DNA from: Alcaligenes faecalis
GTDB lineage: Bacteria > Pseudomonadota > Gammaproteobacteria > Burkholderiales > Burkholderiaceae_B
DNA: 64,000 nt
Assembly: GCF_005311025.1 (NCBI RefSeq)
Contig: NZ_CP031747.1
Coordinates: forward strand, 3,757,870-3,821,869
Direction: 5' to 3'
In this document: one piece after another, positions 35,242-44,516 of the stretch
How positions within the stretch are numbered: the stretch's first letter is position 1
Layout: each line of letters begins with the position of its first letter
Program-made: the position numbers and the translations under genes
Notes under the pieces: model-generated
Database searches by the model: none
What the model saw: the letters and a program-made list of their open reading frames with translations, nothing else
Told to the model about the DNA's origin: nothing

Positions 35242-35829
35242 ATGGCACGCCGTACCCGCGCCGAGATGGAAGAAACCCGCGCCACCCTGCTCGCCACCGC
35301 TCGCACGTTCTTTGCGGAACGTGGCTATGCCGACACATCCATGGACGAGTTGACAGCGCAAGCGGGCCTGACACGTGGTGCGCTCTACCATCATTTCGGT
35401 GACAAAAAGGGTTTGCTGGCGGCGGTGGTCGACCAGATCGATGCGGAAATGGACGAGCGCCTGCAGGCTATTTCCAACAATGCCGAGGACGCATGGGACG
35501 GGTTTGTACGCCGCTGCCATGCCTATCTGGAAATGGCGCTGGAACCGGAAATGCAGCGCATTGTCTTGTGCGATGCCAAGGCCGTGCTGGGGGGCGCATC
35601 ACCCGAATCGCATCAGTATTGCGTGGGTTCCATGGAAGGCTTGATTCAGGCACTGATGGATCAAGGTCGGATTGAACAGGCAGATCCCCACGCCCTGGCT
35701 TCCCTGATTTACGGCAGTCTGGCCGAAGCCGCCTTCTGGATTGCGCAGGGAGAGGATGGGGATGCCCGCTTGGTAAAAGGGCTGGCTGCACTGGATTTAT
35801 TACTGCGCGGCTTGCTGATCAAGTCCTAA
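35242..35829 (+). CDS. TetR family transcriptional regulator
   Basis: A 195-residue repressor. The N-terminal HTH covers about residues 10-55, with FFAERGYADTSMDELTAQAGLTRGALYHHFGDKKGLL, a textbook TetR_N sequence. The C-terminal helical domain binds an unknown inducer. AAGGAG precedes the ATG. It is divergent from two MFS exporter genes, and three similar operators occupy the shared promoter region, so it probably represses both itself and the exporters until a toxic ligand binds. Confidence 0.93.
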   Translation: MARRTRAEMEETRATLLATARTFFAERGYADTSMDELTAQAGLTRGALYHHFGDKKGLLAAVVDQIDAEMDERLQAISNNAEDAWDGFVRRCHAYLEMALEPEMQRIVLCDAKAVLGGASPESHQYCVGSMEGLIQALMDQGRIEQADPHALASLIYGSLAEAAFWIAQGEDGDARLVKGLAALDLLLRGLLIKS

Positions 35830-36154
35830 ACGGGCGATGCTGAAAAAGCCAGTACCCAGGCAAAGAGCGGGTCTGGGATCATCTGCTTCTAACGGCAGGC
35901 AGATCAACAGATCGAATTCTTTTTTACGCGACCTCTTGAGCCACCAGAAATATACGGCCCTGGCATCTATAGCGGTAATGAACCTCTCCTAAAACCCGAA
36001 CATTCAGGCAGCCAAGCAAAGCTCATACAAACGACAGACATAAAAAAACCCGCATTGAATGTTGTGCTGACGCTGCTATTACAAGCAGACCAGAAACACT
36101 CAGGCGGGTTTTGTATCGATAGCGCCGGGAAGCCCAAGCTTCCCGTTTGACGTC
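35830..36154. other. 325-bp intergenic region between TetR and fumarase genes
   Basis: The two genes converge here. Apart from the hairpin at 36042-36112, which is placed to end the fumarase transcript, I see no gene, repeat or conserved site. Short open frames on both strands lack a ribosome-binding site and look accidental. Confidence 0.6.
36042..36112 (-). terminator. Long-loop hairpin after fumarase, possible terminator
   Basis: AAAACCCGC (36045-36053) pairs with GCGGGTTTT (36104-36112). Inside, CTGCT and AGCAG add a small inner stem. A run of seven A on the plus strand provides a T tract for minus-strand transcripts. The long loop makes it less typical. Confidence 0.5.
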
Positions 36155-37675
36155 TTACACAGCGACCAACGAGATCTCTGCGATACGCTTGCGCCACTCG
36201 GCAGGACCGGTGTTATGCACGGATACGCCTTGCGAGTCCACAGCCACGGTCACGGGCATGTCCTGAACTTCGAACTCGTAAATGGCTTCCATACCCAGGT
36301 CCTCAAAAGCCACCACTTTCGCATTGCGAATGGCCTTGGAAACCAGGTACGCGGAACCGCCCACAGCCATCAGGTAAGCCGATTTGTGAGCACGAATCGC
36401 TTCAATCGCGGTTGGGCCACGCTCGGCCTTGCCGATCATGGAGATCAGGCCAGTTTTGGCCAGCATCATCTCGGTGAACTTGTCCATGCGAGTGGCGGTG
36501 GTCGGGCCTGCTGGACCAACGGCCTCGTCGCGCACAGGATCAACCGGGCCCACGTAGTAAATCACGCGGTTGGTGAAGTCCACAGGCAGGGACTCGCCTT
36601 TTTCCAGCATGTCCTGAATACGCTTGTGAGCGGCGTCACGGCCAGTCAACATCTTGCCCGACAGCAGCAAGGTCTGACCTGGCGTCCAGGAAGCCACTTC
36701 TTCAGGAGTCAGCTCGTCCAGGTTCACCTGGCGGGACTTGTTGTAGTCCGGCGCCCAGTGAATGTCAGGCCAGGCCGACAGTGGTGGAGGTGCCAGCTCG
36801 GCTGGGCCATTGCCGTCCAGCGAGAAATGCACGTGACGGGTTGCCGCACAGTTGGGAATCATGGCCACAGGCTTGGAAGCGGCATGAGTCGGGAAGGTAT
36901 TGATCTTCACGTCCAGCACGGTCGTCAAACCGCCCAGCCCTTGAGCGCCAATACCCAGAGCATTGACCTTCTCATACAGTTCGATACGCAGCTCTTCCAG
37001 CTTGCTTTGCGGGCCGCGTTGCAGCAGCTCGTACATATCGATATCTTCCATCAGGGCTTCCTTGGCCATCAGCATGGCTTTTTCAGCCGTACCGCCCACG
37101 CCAATACCCAGCATGCCCGGAGGACACCAGCCAGCGCCCATCGTAGGAACGGTTTTGAGCACCCAATCCACCAGAGAATCGCTGGGGTTGAGCATCACGA
37201 ACTTGCTCTTGTTTTCCGAACCACCGCCCTTGGCGGCCACTTGAATGTGAACCTGATCCCCAGCGACCAGTTCCACATTCACAATACAGGGTGTGTTATC
37301 GCGCGTGTTTTTACGGGTGAACAAGGGGTCGTTCAGGATGGAGGCACGCAGTGGATTATCCGGATTCAGATAACCGCGACGCACCCCCTCGTCACAGAGC
37401 TCCTGCAAGGAGCGCTTGGTATCAAAGCGCACACCCATGCCCACTTTCAGGAATACGTTCACCACCCCGGTGTCCTGACAGATGGGGCGATGGCCCTCGG
37501 CACACATGCGCGAGTTGGTCAGGATCTGGGCGATGGCATCTTTGGCCGCCGGGTTCTGTTCGCGCTCATAAGCGCGGGCCAGATGTTCCAGATAGTCGGT
37601 GGGATGGTAGTAACTGATGAACTGCACCGCATCAGCGATGGACTGAATCAGATCGTCTTCTTTGATCGTGGTCAT
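36155..37675 (-). CDS. fumA: Fumarate hydratase, class I (iron-sulfur)
   Basis: This enzyme interconverts fumarate and malate in the TCA cycle through an oxygen-sensitive 4Fe-4S cluster. The 506-residue single chain carries the alpha part (RPICQDTGVVNVFLKVG near residue 62, GGGSENKSKF near 150, GIGVGGTAEKAMLMAKEAL near 193) and the beta part (from about 330, with VGPAGPTTATRMDKF near 394). Candidate cluster cysteines sit in PICQDTG, AGWCPPGMLG and PNCAAT. It lies downstream of a crotonase gene, 39 bases apart and on the same strand, so the two may be co-transcribed. Class II FumC is excluded by sequence type. Confidence 0.95.
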   Translation of the reverse strand: MTTIKEDDLIQSIADAVQFISYYHPTDYLEHLARAYEREQNPAAKDAIAQILTNSRMCAEGHRPICQDTGVVNVFLKVGMGVRFDTKRSLQELCDEGVRRGYLNPDNPLRASILNDPLFTRKNTRDNTPCIVNVELVAGDQVHIQVAAKGGGSENKSKFVMLNPSDSLVDWVLKTVPTMGAGWCPPGMLGIGVGGTAEKAMLMAKEALMEDIDMYELLQRGPQSKLEELRIELYEKVNALGIGAQGLGGLTTVLDVKINTFPTHAASKPVAMIPNCAATRHVHFSLDGNGPAELAPPPLSAWPDIHWAPDYNKSRQVNLDELTPEEVASWTPGQTLLLSGKMLTGRDAAHKRIQDMLEKGESLPVDFTNRVIYYVGPVDPVRDEAVGPAGPTTATRMDKFTEMMLAKTGLISMIGKAERGPTAIEAIRAHKSAYLMAVGGSAYLVSKAIRNAKVVAFEDLGMEAIYEFEVQDMPVTVAVDSQGVSVHNTGPAEWRKRIAEISLVAV

Positions 37676-37714
37676 GGTGGCGTCTATATAAAAAACGGGA
37701 TGAACAAGGGAAAA

Positions 37715-38482
37715 CTATTTGCCCTGCCAGACAGGTTCGCGCTTCTCGGCAAAAGCCGTCGCGCCTTCCTTGGCGTCTGCAGAGGTAAAAATGCCGGCGA
37801 TACGGGGACGCTGCAGATCGAACAGATCCGACTGACGCCAGTCGCGCGACTGGGAAATGATGCTCTTGGCGGTTTGCACGGCCAAAGGACCGTTGGCGGC
37901 GATCTGCTCGGCCAGTGCCAGCGCCTGCTCGGTAGTTTTGCCGGGTTCGGCCAGACGGCTGACCAGACCCAGTTCGGCCATGCGGGCTGCAGGGTACATA
38001 CCACCGGTCAGCACCATTTCCATGGCCATGTGGTAAGGAATACGGCTAGGCAAGCGCACCATGCCGCCCGATCCGGGGACAATGCCGCGTTTCACTTCAG
38101 GCAGGCCAAAGTTGGCGCTATTGGCCGCCACAATCAAATCGCAGGACAGGGCAATTTCAAAACCACCGGCCAGGCAGTAGCCTTCCACAGCAGCAATCAG
38201 AGGTTTGGCAGGTGGACGCTCGCAAATACCGGCAAAGCCGCGGTCGCCTACATAAGGGCGCTGGCCAGTCTTGGCAAAGGCTTTCAAATCCATACCGGCG
38301 CAGAAGGTATTGTTGGCCCCTGTCAGCACGCCTACGGCAATGCTGGGGTCGGCATCGAACTCATCCAGAGCCTGGGCCAGCGCCTGCGCGGTTTCCAGGT
38401 TGATGGCATTGCGTGCCTCGGGACGGTTCAAAGTAATCAACAACACCTTGCCGATACGTTCAAGCGTGACAAGTTCACTCAT
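37715..38482 (-). CDS. Enoyl-CoA hydratase/isomerase family protein (crotonase)
   Basis: A 255-residue crotonase-fold enzyme acting on acyl-CoA thioesters. The oxyanion-hole segments are FCAGMDLKAF near residue 60 and EGYCLAGGFE near 105. LPEVKRGIVPGSGG near 127 supplies one glutamate, while the second catalytic glutamate of true hydratases is not obvious to me in CLAGGFEIAL. It could be a hydratase, an isomerase or another crotonase-family activity. It precedes the fumarase gene and is divergent from glyQ, with 242 bases between. Confidence 0.88.
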   Translation of the reverse strand: MSELVTLERIGKVLLITLNRPEARNAINLETAQALAQALDEFDADPSIAVGVLTGANNTFCAGMDLKAFAKTGQRPYVGDRGFAGICERPPAKPLIAAVEGYCLAGGFEIALSCDLIVAANSANFGLPEVKRGIVPGSGGMVRLPSRIPYHMAMEMVLTGGMYPAARMAELGLVSRLAEPGKTTEQALALAEQIAANGPLAVQTAKSIISQSRDWRQSDLFDLQRPRIAGIFTSADAKEGATAFAEKREPVWQGK

Positions 38483-38724
38483 GGACCTAGCCTCCTTTAG
38501 ACTGCCGCCCGAGATTCTGTTTCAAGATCAGGTCAGCAAATAAGCAGTATTTGGACAAACGCATATGATACGTCTAAAAACAACTTGACCGCCCGGTACA
38601 CAGCGGCCTTGCCCATGGCCCGGACGGCCAAAATAGCCCATTGCGGGCGCTTTTCTGCTGCAAGGGCGCAGTTCACGCTAAAATAGAAAAATTTTGCAGA
38701 TTCTCGCTTTACTGGCCATTGCTC

Positions 38725-39630
38725 ATGCTCACCTTTCAGCAAATCATACTTACGCTCCAGCAATACTGGGACAAGCACGGATGCGCTCTGCTTCAGCCCT
38801 ACGATATGGAAGTCGGTGCCGGAACCTCTCATACGGCAACCTTTTTGCGGGCCATCGGCCCTGAACCGTGGCGCGCTGCCTATGTGCAGCCTTCGCGCCG
38901 CCCCAAAGACGGGCGTTACGGGGACAACCCCAACCGCCTGCAACACTACTACCAGTTTCAGGTCGTGCTCAAGCCCGCACCTGAAAACATTCTGGACTTG
39001 TATACCGGCTCGCTGGAAGCCTTGGGCATCAACCCCAAAGCGCACGACATCCGTTTTGTTGAAGACGACTGGGAAAACCCGACACTGGGCGCCTGGGGTC
39101 TGGGCTGGGAAGTCTGGCTCAATGGTATGGAAGTCACCCAGTTCACCTACTTCCAGCAAGTAGGCGGTCTGGACTGCACGCCAACCACGGGCGAGATCAC
39201 CTACGGTCTGGAGCGTCTGGCCATGTACTTGCAAGGTGTGGAAAGCGTCTACGATCTGGTCTGGACCGAAGGTCACAACGGCCAGCGCATTTACTACCGC
39301 GACGTGTTCCACCAGAACGAAGTGGAGCAATCCACCTACAACTTCGAGCACGCCAGCACCGATGTGCTGTTTGCACACTTCAACGACTACGAAGCCGAAG
39401 CCAAGCGCATCATTGACGTGCCGCTGGCCCTGCCCGCTTACGAGCAAACGCTGAAAGCTGCCCACACCTTCAATATGCTGGATGCCCGCGGCGCCATCAG
39501 TGTGACCGAGCGCGCTGCCTATATTGGCCGTATCCGCAATCTGTCCCGCGCTGTCGCACAGGCTTACTACGACTCCCGCGAACGCCTAGGTTTCCCCATG
39601 CTGAGCAACAAATCCTCGGAGGCCAAGTAA
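38725..39630 (+). CDS. glyQ: Glycine--tRNA ligase alpha subunit
   Basis: The alpha subunit of tetrameric bacterial glycyl-tRNA synthetase. The start is set at [15 protein letters not shown] (ATG 38725), which is the family N-terminus and gives 301 residues; the open frame extends 28 codons further upstream without support. Conserved blocks are [20 protein letters not shown] near residue 23, [19 protein letters not shown] near 59 and [22 protein letters not shown] near 129. Its TAA shares one base with the glyS ATG. Confidence 0.97.
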   Translation: MLTFQQIILTLQQYWDKHGCALLQPYDMEVGAGTSHTATFLRAIGPEPWRAAYVQPSRRPKDGRYGDNPNRLQHYYQFQVVLKPAPENILDLYTGSLEALGINPKAHDIRFVEDDWENPTLGAWGLGWEVWLNGMEVTQFTYFQQVGGLDCTPTTGEITYGLERLAMYLQGVESVYDLVWTEGHNGQRIYYRDVFHQNEVEQSTYNFEHASTDVLFAHFNDYEAEAKRIIDVPLALPAYEQTLKAAHTFNMLDARGAISVTERAAYIGRIRNLSRAVAQAYYDSRERLGFPMLSNKSSEAK

Positions 39631-41762
39631 TGAATGCCTCCACGACACAGCCTTTGCTGATTGAACTGTTCACCGAAGAACTCCCCCCCAAAGCGCTGCA
39701 ACAGCTGGGGCAAGCCTTTAGCGAAGGTCTGCAAAAAGTATTGGGCGAGCAAGCCCTGCTGGCCCCGAACTGTGAAGTGCGCGCCTATGCTACGCCTCGC
39801 CGTCTGGCGGCCTGGTTCAGCGCTGCGTACCAGCAAGCCGAAGACCAGCCTTATACCGAAAAGCTGATGCCCGCCCATATTGGCCTGGATGCCAATGGTG
39901 AGATCGCTCCGGCACTAGCCAAGCGCCTGGCTGCCAAAGGCCTGGAGCATCTGAAGGCCAGCGACCTGCTGCGCGAATCCGATGGCAAGCAGGATTACCT
40001 GTACGCCAGCGGCATTGCCACTGGCGCCGCCCTGAAAGACGGGCTGCAAGAAGCTCTGGAATGGTCCATTACGCACCTGCCCATCCCTAAAGTGATGCGC
40101 TATCAGTTGGCCGATGGTGTCAGCAGCGTGCGCTTTGTACGCCCTGCTCACGGCCTGGTCGCCCTGTGGGGGTCGGACATCGTTCCCGTCAGCGCCCTGG
40201 GCCTGCAAGCCGGTCGCCAGACACACGGTCACCGCTTCATGTGCGATGCCCCCTTCGACATCCGTGATGCCGACAGCTGGGCCGCACAAGTCCAGGAGCA
40301 AGGCTGGGTAGTTCCTTCCTTCGAAGTTCGTCGCGAGCAGATTCGCACCGACCTGGAAGCTGAAGCCAAACGCCTGAACTCCACCTTGGGCAACGATCCC
40401 GAAGTGGAAGCCCTGCTGAACGAAGTCACCGCTCTGGTCGAATACCCCACCGTGTACGTGGGCCAGTTTGACGAGCAGTTCCTGCAAGTGCCATCCGAAT
40501 GTCTGATTCTGACCATGCGTCTGAATCAAAAGTATTTCCCGCTGTTTGACCCCGCCACACAAAAGCTGACCAATCGCTTCCTGATCGTCAGCAATATGAA
40601 GGTGGATGATCCCAGCAACATCATCGAAGGTAACGAGCGTGTGGTGCGCCCCCGTCTGGCGGACGCTCAGTTCTTCTTTGAAACCGATCGCAAGCAAACT
40701 CTGGCCGAGCGTGTTCCTACGCTGGCCGGCAGCGTGTACCACAACAAGCTGGGTTCGCAGCTGGACCGCATCGAGCGCCTGCAATCCGTGGCTGGCTACA
40801 TTGCCAAGCAACTGGGCGCGAATGAAGAGCACGCCCGTCGTGCCGCTTTGCTGGCCAAGGCGGACTTGAACTCCAATATGGTGGGCGAATTCCCCGAGCT
40901 GCAAGGCGTGATGGGCGCTTACTACGCCCAAGGCGATGGCGAGCCCGAGGACATCGTGCTGGCTATTCGCGAGCAATACCGTCACCGTCTGGACCAGCCT
41001 GTCACAGAAGCCAGCCTGACCCAAGCCATTCTGTTCCTGGCCGAGCGTGCCGAAGTTCTGGTCGGTATCTGGGGCATTGGTCTGGCTCCAACTGGCGAAC
41101 GCGACCCCTACGCCCTGCGCCGTGCGGCGCTGGGCCTGATCAGCGCCTACGAACAACTGCAAGCCGGTGCCCAATTGAAGGCCAATAGCCTGAATCTGGA
41201 TACGCTGCTGAACACCACCGCTTCCTTCTTCAAGGACGGGGTTCTGGCCGATGACACGGTCGATGCGGTTCAGACCTTCATCTACGAGCGTTACCGCAAT
41301 CAGCTCAGCAACGATTACGAGCGCAGCGTGGTCGATGCCGTGCTGGCCCTGCACCCACCGCTGGAACAGGTTCACGCCCGCATTCAGGCTTGCGCCTCTT
41401 TTGCCCAACGCCCTGAAGCCGAGAGCCTGGCTGCCGCCAACAAGCGCGTCAGCAATCTGCTCAAGAAAGCCGAAGGCGAACTGGCAACACTGGACGACCA
41501 ACTGCTGGTCGAGCCCGCCGAGCGTGAGCTGGCTACCAAGATTCAGGAATTGCAGCCCGTTGCCCAGGCCCAGTTTGAAGCCGGTGAATTTGATGCTTCC
41601 CTGGCCACGCTGGCCCAGGCCCGTGGTGCCGTGGACAACTTCTTCCAGGACGTCATGGTCATGGCCGAAGACCCTGCCGTCCGTGCCAATCGCCTGGCCT
41701 TGCTGGCCAAGCTGCATGCACTGATGAACCAGGTTGCGGATCTTTCCAGGCTGGCTAACTAG
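39630..41762 (+). CDS. glyS: Glycine--tRNA ligase beta subunit
   Basis: The beta subunit of glycyl-tRNA synthetase, needed for tRNA binding together with glyQ. The 710-residue protein starts LLIELFTEELPPKALQQLG and contains the tRNA-recognition and HD-like regions and a C-terminal anticodon-binding DALR domain (RPEAESLAAANKRVSNLLKK near residue 590). The ATG overlaps the glyQ stop by one base, and the stop shares a base with the gmhB GTG, so three genes are coupled. Confidence 0.97.
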   Translation: MNASTTQPLLIELFTEELPPKALQQLGQAFSEGLQKVLGEQALLAPNCEVRAYATPRRLAAWFSAAYQQAEDQPYTEKLMPAHIGLDANGEIAPALAKRLAAKGLEHLKASDLLRESDGKQDYLYASGIATGAALKDGLQEALEWSITHLPIPKVMRYQLADGVSSVRFVRPAHGLVALWGSDIVPVSALGLQAGRQTHGHRFMCDAPFDIRDADSWAAQVQEQGWVVPSFEVRREQIRTDLEAEAKRLNSTLGNDPEVEALLNEVTALVEYPTVYVGQFDEQFLQVPSECLILTMRLNQKYFPLFDPATQKLTNRFLIVSNMKVDDPSNIIEGNERVVRPRLADAQFFFETDRKQTLAERVPTLAGSVYHNKLGSQLDRIERLQSVAGYIAKQLGANEEHARRAALLAKADLNSNMVGEFPELQGVMGAYYAQGDGEPEDIVLAIREQYRHRLDQPVTEASLTQAILFLAERAEVLVGIWGIGLAPTGERDPYALRRAALGLISAYEQLQAGAQLKANSLNLDTLLNTTASFFKDGVLADDTVDAVQTFIYERYRNQLSNDYERSVVDAVLALHPPLEQVHARIQACASFAQRPEAESLAAANKRVSNLLKKAEGELATLDDQLLVEPAERELATKIQELQPVAQAQFEAGEFDASLATLAQARGAVDNFFQDVMVMAEDPAVRANRLALLAKLHALMNQVADLSRLAN

Positions 41763-42301
41763 TGAAACTTGCCATCATTGATCGGGACGGTGTCATCAAC
41801 CATGACAGCGATGCCTTTATCAAAAGCCCACAAGAGTGGGAGGCCATTCCAGGCAGCCTGGAGGCCTTGGCCCGCCTGACCGAAAACGGCTGGAAGGTGG
41901 TCATTGCCACCAACCAGTCCGGTCTGGCGCGTGGTTTGTTTTCCATGACCACGCTCAATGCCATCCATGCCAAGATGCGCCGTGAACTGGCCTTGCTGGG
42001 TGGCTTTATCGACGCCATCTTTATTTGCCCGCACGGCCCGGATGATGGCTGCACCTGTCGCAAACCGGCCCCCGGCATGTTTCGCGACATTGCACATCGC
42101 TATGAAGTGAACCTGCAAGCCGTACCCTCGGTGGGCGATTCCTTGCGCGATCTGCAAGCGGCCAGCCAAGCCGGTTGTGCCCCCTGGCTGGTCCAGACCG
42201 GCAAAGGCATGCGTACCCTAGAGAAAGGCGGCTTGCCCGAAGGCACGCGCGTCGAGGCCGATCTGGCCGCTGTTGTCGACAAATGGCTCCACGGAAACTG
42301 A
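41762..42301 (+). CDS. gmhB: D-glycero-beta-D-manno-heptose 1,7-bisphosphate 7-phosphatase
   Basis: GmhB removes the 7-phosphate during synthesis of ADP-heptose for the LPS inner core. It is a 179-residue HAD-III phosphatase. Asp7 and Asp9 in IDRDG are the nucleophile pair, TNQSGLARG holds motif II, and a zinc-binding loop has Cys89, His91, Cys97 and Cys99, which distinguishes GmhB and histidinol-phosphatase-like members. The GTG start overlaps glyS by one base and plsC follows directly. Linkage of gmhB to glyS and an acyltransferase gene is common in betaproteobacteria. Confidence 0.93.
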   Translation: MKLAIIDRDGVINHDSDAFIKSPQEWEAIPGSLEALARLTENGWKVVIATNQSGLARGLFSMTTLNAIHAKMRRELALLGGFIDAIFICPHGPDDGCTCRKPAPGMFRDIAHRYEVNLQAVPSVGDSLRDLQAASQAGCAPWLVQTGKGMRTLEKGGLPEGTRVEADLAAVVDKWLHGN

Positions 42302-42302
42302 T

Positions 42303-43052
42303 ATGGGCATTATCCGCGCTTCACTCTATCAACTCTTTTTGTTGATTACCGTTATCCCCTACGCCTTTGCCTGCCTGATTATTGCGCCACTGCCCCTGGA
42401 TATACGCTACCGCTTTACCACTGGCTGGCCACGTCTGGCTGTCTGGGGTGCGCGCACGATCCTGGGCATACGCTGGCAAACCAAGGGCTGGGAAAACCTG
42501 CCCGATGGCAAGGCCATCATCCTGTCCAAGCACCAGTCGGCCTGGGAAACGCTGTTCTTTCCTTCTTACATGCCGCGTCAGGTGTGCTTTGTGTACAAGC
42601 GTGAACTGCACAAAGTCCCTTTCTTTGGCTGGGGGCTGGCTTTGCTGCGCATGATTCCTATTGATCGTGCCAAAGGCCGGGATGCCTTTGAACAGGTGAT
42701 CAAGATCGGGCAGCAGCGCATTGACGAAGGCCGCTGGCCCTTGTTGTTTCCCGAAGGCACCCGTACCGCCCCAGGCTCTACCGGCCGCTACAAGATGGGT
42801 GGCGCCTTGCTGGCCAGCCGTACTGGCACGCCCATTATTCCCGTGGCGCATAATGCGGGCGAATGCTGGCGTCGCAATGCCTTTATCAAGACGCCGGGCT
42901 TGGTTACTATCTCTTTTGGTCCTCCCATTGATCCTGCCGGGCTGACCCCTGAAGAAGTAAACCAACGCGTACAGACATGGATTGAAACCGAAATGCGCGT
43001 CTTGAATCCGGAACGCTATGACGGTCCCCCCACAACTGGCTCTGTTTCCTGA
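42303..43052 (+). CDS. plsC: 1-acyl-sn-glycerol-3-phosphate acyltransferase
   Basis: PlsC acylates lysophosphatidate to phosphatidate at the inner membrane. Starting at ATG 42303 the protein has 249 residues with an N-terminal membrane helix (about 10-30). The catalytic block normally written HX4D reads HQSAWE, His77 with Glu82, an acidic variant. The acceptor-binding FPEGTR (near residue 150) and the block-IV IIPVAHN are intact. It begins one base after gmhB and its 3' end overlaps the next gene by 35 bases. Confidence 0.92.
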   Translation: MGIIRASLYQLFLLITVIPYAFACLIIAPLPLDIRYRFTTGWPRLAVWGARTILGIRWQTKGWENLPDGKAIILSKHQSAWETLFFPSYMPRQVCFVYKRELHKVPFFGWGLALLRMIPIDRAKGRDAFEQVIKIGQQRIDEGRWPLLFPEGTRTAPGSTGRYKMGGALLASRTGTPIIPVAHNAGECWRRNAFIKTPGLVTISFGPPIDPAGLTPEEVNQRVQTWIETEMRVLNPERYDGPPTTGSVS

Positions 43053-43899
43053 CACGGCCTTTCCCCACCCGGCGCAGCGGCAAGAAAAGCCGCCCGCCGG
43101 TTCTGCTCTGCCCCCCAAAAGTGCCCTGACTGTCCGGCCCGAAAGCTTGCCGGAAGGCGTGCAATGGCAGCAGGTGCAGCTGGATGGCCACACCATTGGC
43201 TATCAGCTCAAACGCTCCCGCCGCCGTACCCTGGGCCTGACCATCAACGACAGTGGCCTGACCGTTGCCCTGCCCTCCTGGGTCAAGATCAGTCAGGCCG
43301 AGCAGGTGCTGCACAGCAAAAGCGCCTGGATACTGCGCAAGCTGCGCGAATACCAGCAGCGTCGTGAACAACTGGCCTTGCAAAGCCTGCAATGGGTCGA
43401 TGGCGACACCCTGCCCTTTATGGGTGAGCCCATCCGCCTTAGCCTGAACCCGCAGATTCAGCAGGTACATTTCGACGGACGAGCCGGTCAGGTTCAAGGA
43501 GGTCAACGCCTGTCACTCCCCCTGCCCGTCGATGCCGAACCACAACGTGTTCAGGAACTGACTCAGGCCTGGCTGCAAAAACAAGCCAAACAGTGGTTTG
43601 AGCAGCGGCTGCAACATTATTTGAACCTGTCGGGCTTGAGTGCCAGCAAATTGCGGCTGGCGGCCCCTGCCAAACGCTGGGGCTCCTGCAACAGTGACGG
43701 CACGATTATGCTGAACTGGCGCCTGATACACTTTCACCCATCCATCATTGATTACGTCGTCGCTCACGAGGTCGCGCATCTGCAAGAGATGAATCACGGC
43801 CCACGTTTCTGGGCCTTGGTCGAAACGCTCTACCCTGATTTTGTCAATGCGCGCAATCAGTTACGACAATATGATCCAGGCACCCTGCCCCTGCTTTAA
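43018..43899 (+). CDS. YgjP-like metallopeptidase domain protein (M48/DUF45)
   Basis: A 293-residue protein of the YgjP/DUF45 family with a zinc-binding HEVAHLQEMNHGPRFW segment (near residue 250), which supplies HExxH and a downstream histidine. The usual basic block RRTLGLTIN lies near residue 73 and KRWGSCNSDGTIMLNWRL near 222. No signal peptide is seen, so it is cytosolic. It overlaps plsC by 35 bases. The physiological substrate of this family is not established. Confidence 0.9.
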   Translation: MTVPPQLALFPDTAFPHPAQRQEKPPAGSALPPKSALTVRPESLPEGVQWQQVQLDGHTIGYQLKRSRRRTLGLTINDSGLTVALPSWVKISQAEQVLHSKSAWILRKLREYQQRREQLALQSLQWVDGDTLPFMGEPIRLSLNPQIQQVHFDGRAGQVQGGQRLSLPLPVDAEPQRVQELTQAWLQKQAKQWFEQRLQHYLNLSGLSASKLRLAAPAKRWGSCNSDGTIMLNWRLIHFHPSIIDYVVAHEVAHLQEMNHGPRFWALVETLYPDFVNARNQLRQYDPGTLPLL

Positions 43900-43928
43900 G
43901 GCAGGTTGAACTCTAGGAGCTCTACCTT

Positions 43929-44324
43929 ATGCGTATCCTGCACACCATGCTGCGTGTCGGCAATCTGGACCGTTCTCTGGCCTTTTACACCGAAGTGCTG
44001 GGCATGAAATTGCTGCGCCAGTCCGACTACCCGGACGGCCGCTTCACCCTGGCTTTTGTTGGCTATCAGGACGAGTCCGAAGCCGCCGTATTGGAGCTGA
44101 CCCACAACTGGGACACCCCCTCCTACGATCTGGGCGACGGCTATGGCCACATTGCACTGGAAGTGCCTGATGCCTACAAAGCCTGTGAGGACATCAAGGC
44201 TCGTGGTGGCAAAGTCGTACGCGAAGCAGGCCCGATGAAGCACGGCACCACCGTGATTGCTTTTGTAGAAGATCCGGACGGCTACAAGATTGAACTGATC
44301 CAGGCCAAAGGACGCGTGGATTAA
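43929..44324 (+). CDS. gloA: Lactoylglutathione lyase (glyoxalase I)
   Basis: GloA converts the methylglyoxal-glutathione hemithioacetal to S-lactoylglutathione, a detoxification step. The 131-residue protein matches bacterial nickel-type GloA throughout: [23 protein letters not shown] at the start with His5 as a metal ligand, then [17 protein letters not shown] and [11 protein letters not shown], which carry the remaining His and Glu ligands. It lies 29 bases after the metallopeptidase gene and ends with a strong terminator. Confidence 0.96.
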   Translation: MRILHTMLRVGNLDRSLAFYTEVLGMKLLRQSDYPDGRFTLAFVGYQDESEAAVLELTHNWDTPSYDLGDGYGHIALEVPDAYKACEDIKARGGKVVREAGPMKHGTTVIAFVEDPDGYKIELIQAKGRVD

Positions 44325-44333
44325 AGCAAACAG

Positions 44334-44360
44334 AACCGGCCTTAATTGGCCGGTTTTTTT
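44334..44360 (+). terminator. Rho-independent terminator after gloA
   Basis: AACCGGCC and GGCCGGTT pair around TTAATT, followed by a T run, ten bases after the gloA stop. It ends the glyQ-to-gloA series. Confidence 0.93.
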
Positions 44361-44516
44361 TATGCACCCCTAATTATTCAACTTGGCACAAAGGTGCCTG
44401 AATCATATTTTGCGACTATTTGTGCCGCTACCCTTACATACCGTAGCCGCTAAAACCCGCCTGTATTCTGCGACAATCTAGCTTGGCTTTTCCCTGCCCT
44501 GTTTTCTGCCAACACT

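Noticed and set aside
36215-38500. 761-codon plus-strand open frame opposite fumarase and crotonase
   Set aside because: It is the antisense shadow of two clearly identified genes in high-GC DNA, rich in His, Gln and Gly with no recognisable motif.
38641-38724. 28-codon upstream extension of glyQ
   Set aside because: GlyQ proteins start at [12 protein letters not shown]; the extension has no supporting ribosome-binding site or conservation that I can see.
39915-41717. 600-codon minus-strand open frame opposite glyS
   Set aside because: Antisense shadow of the glycyl-tRNA synthetase beta subunit.
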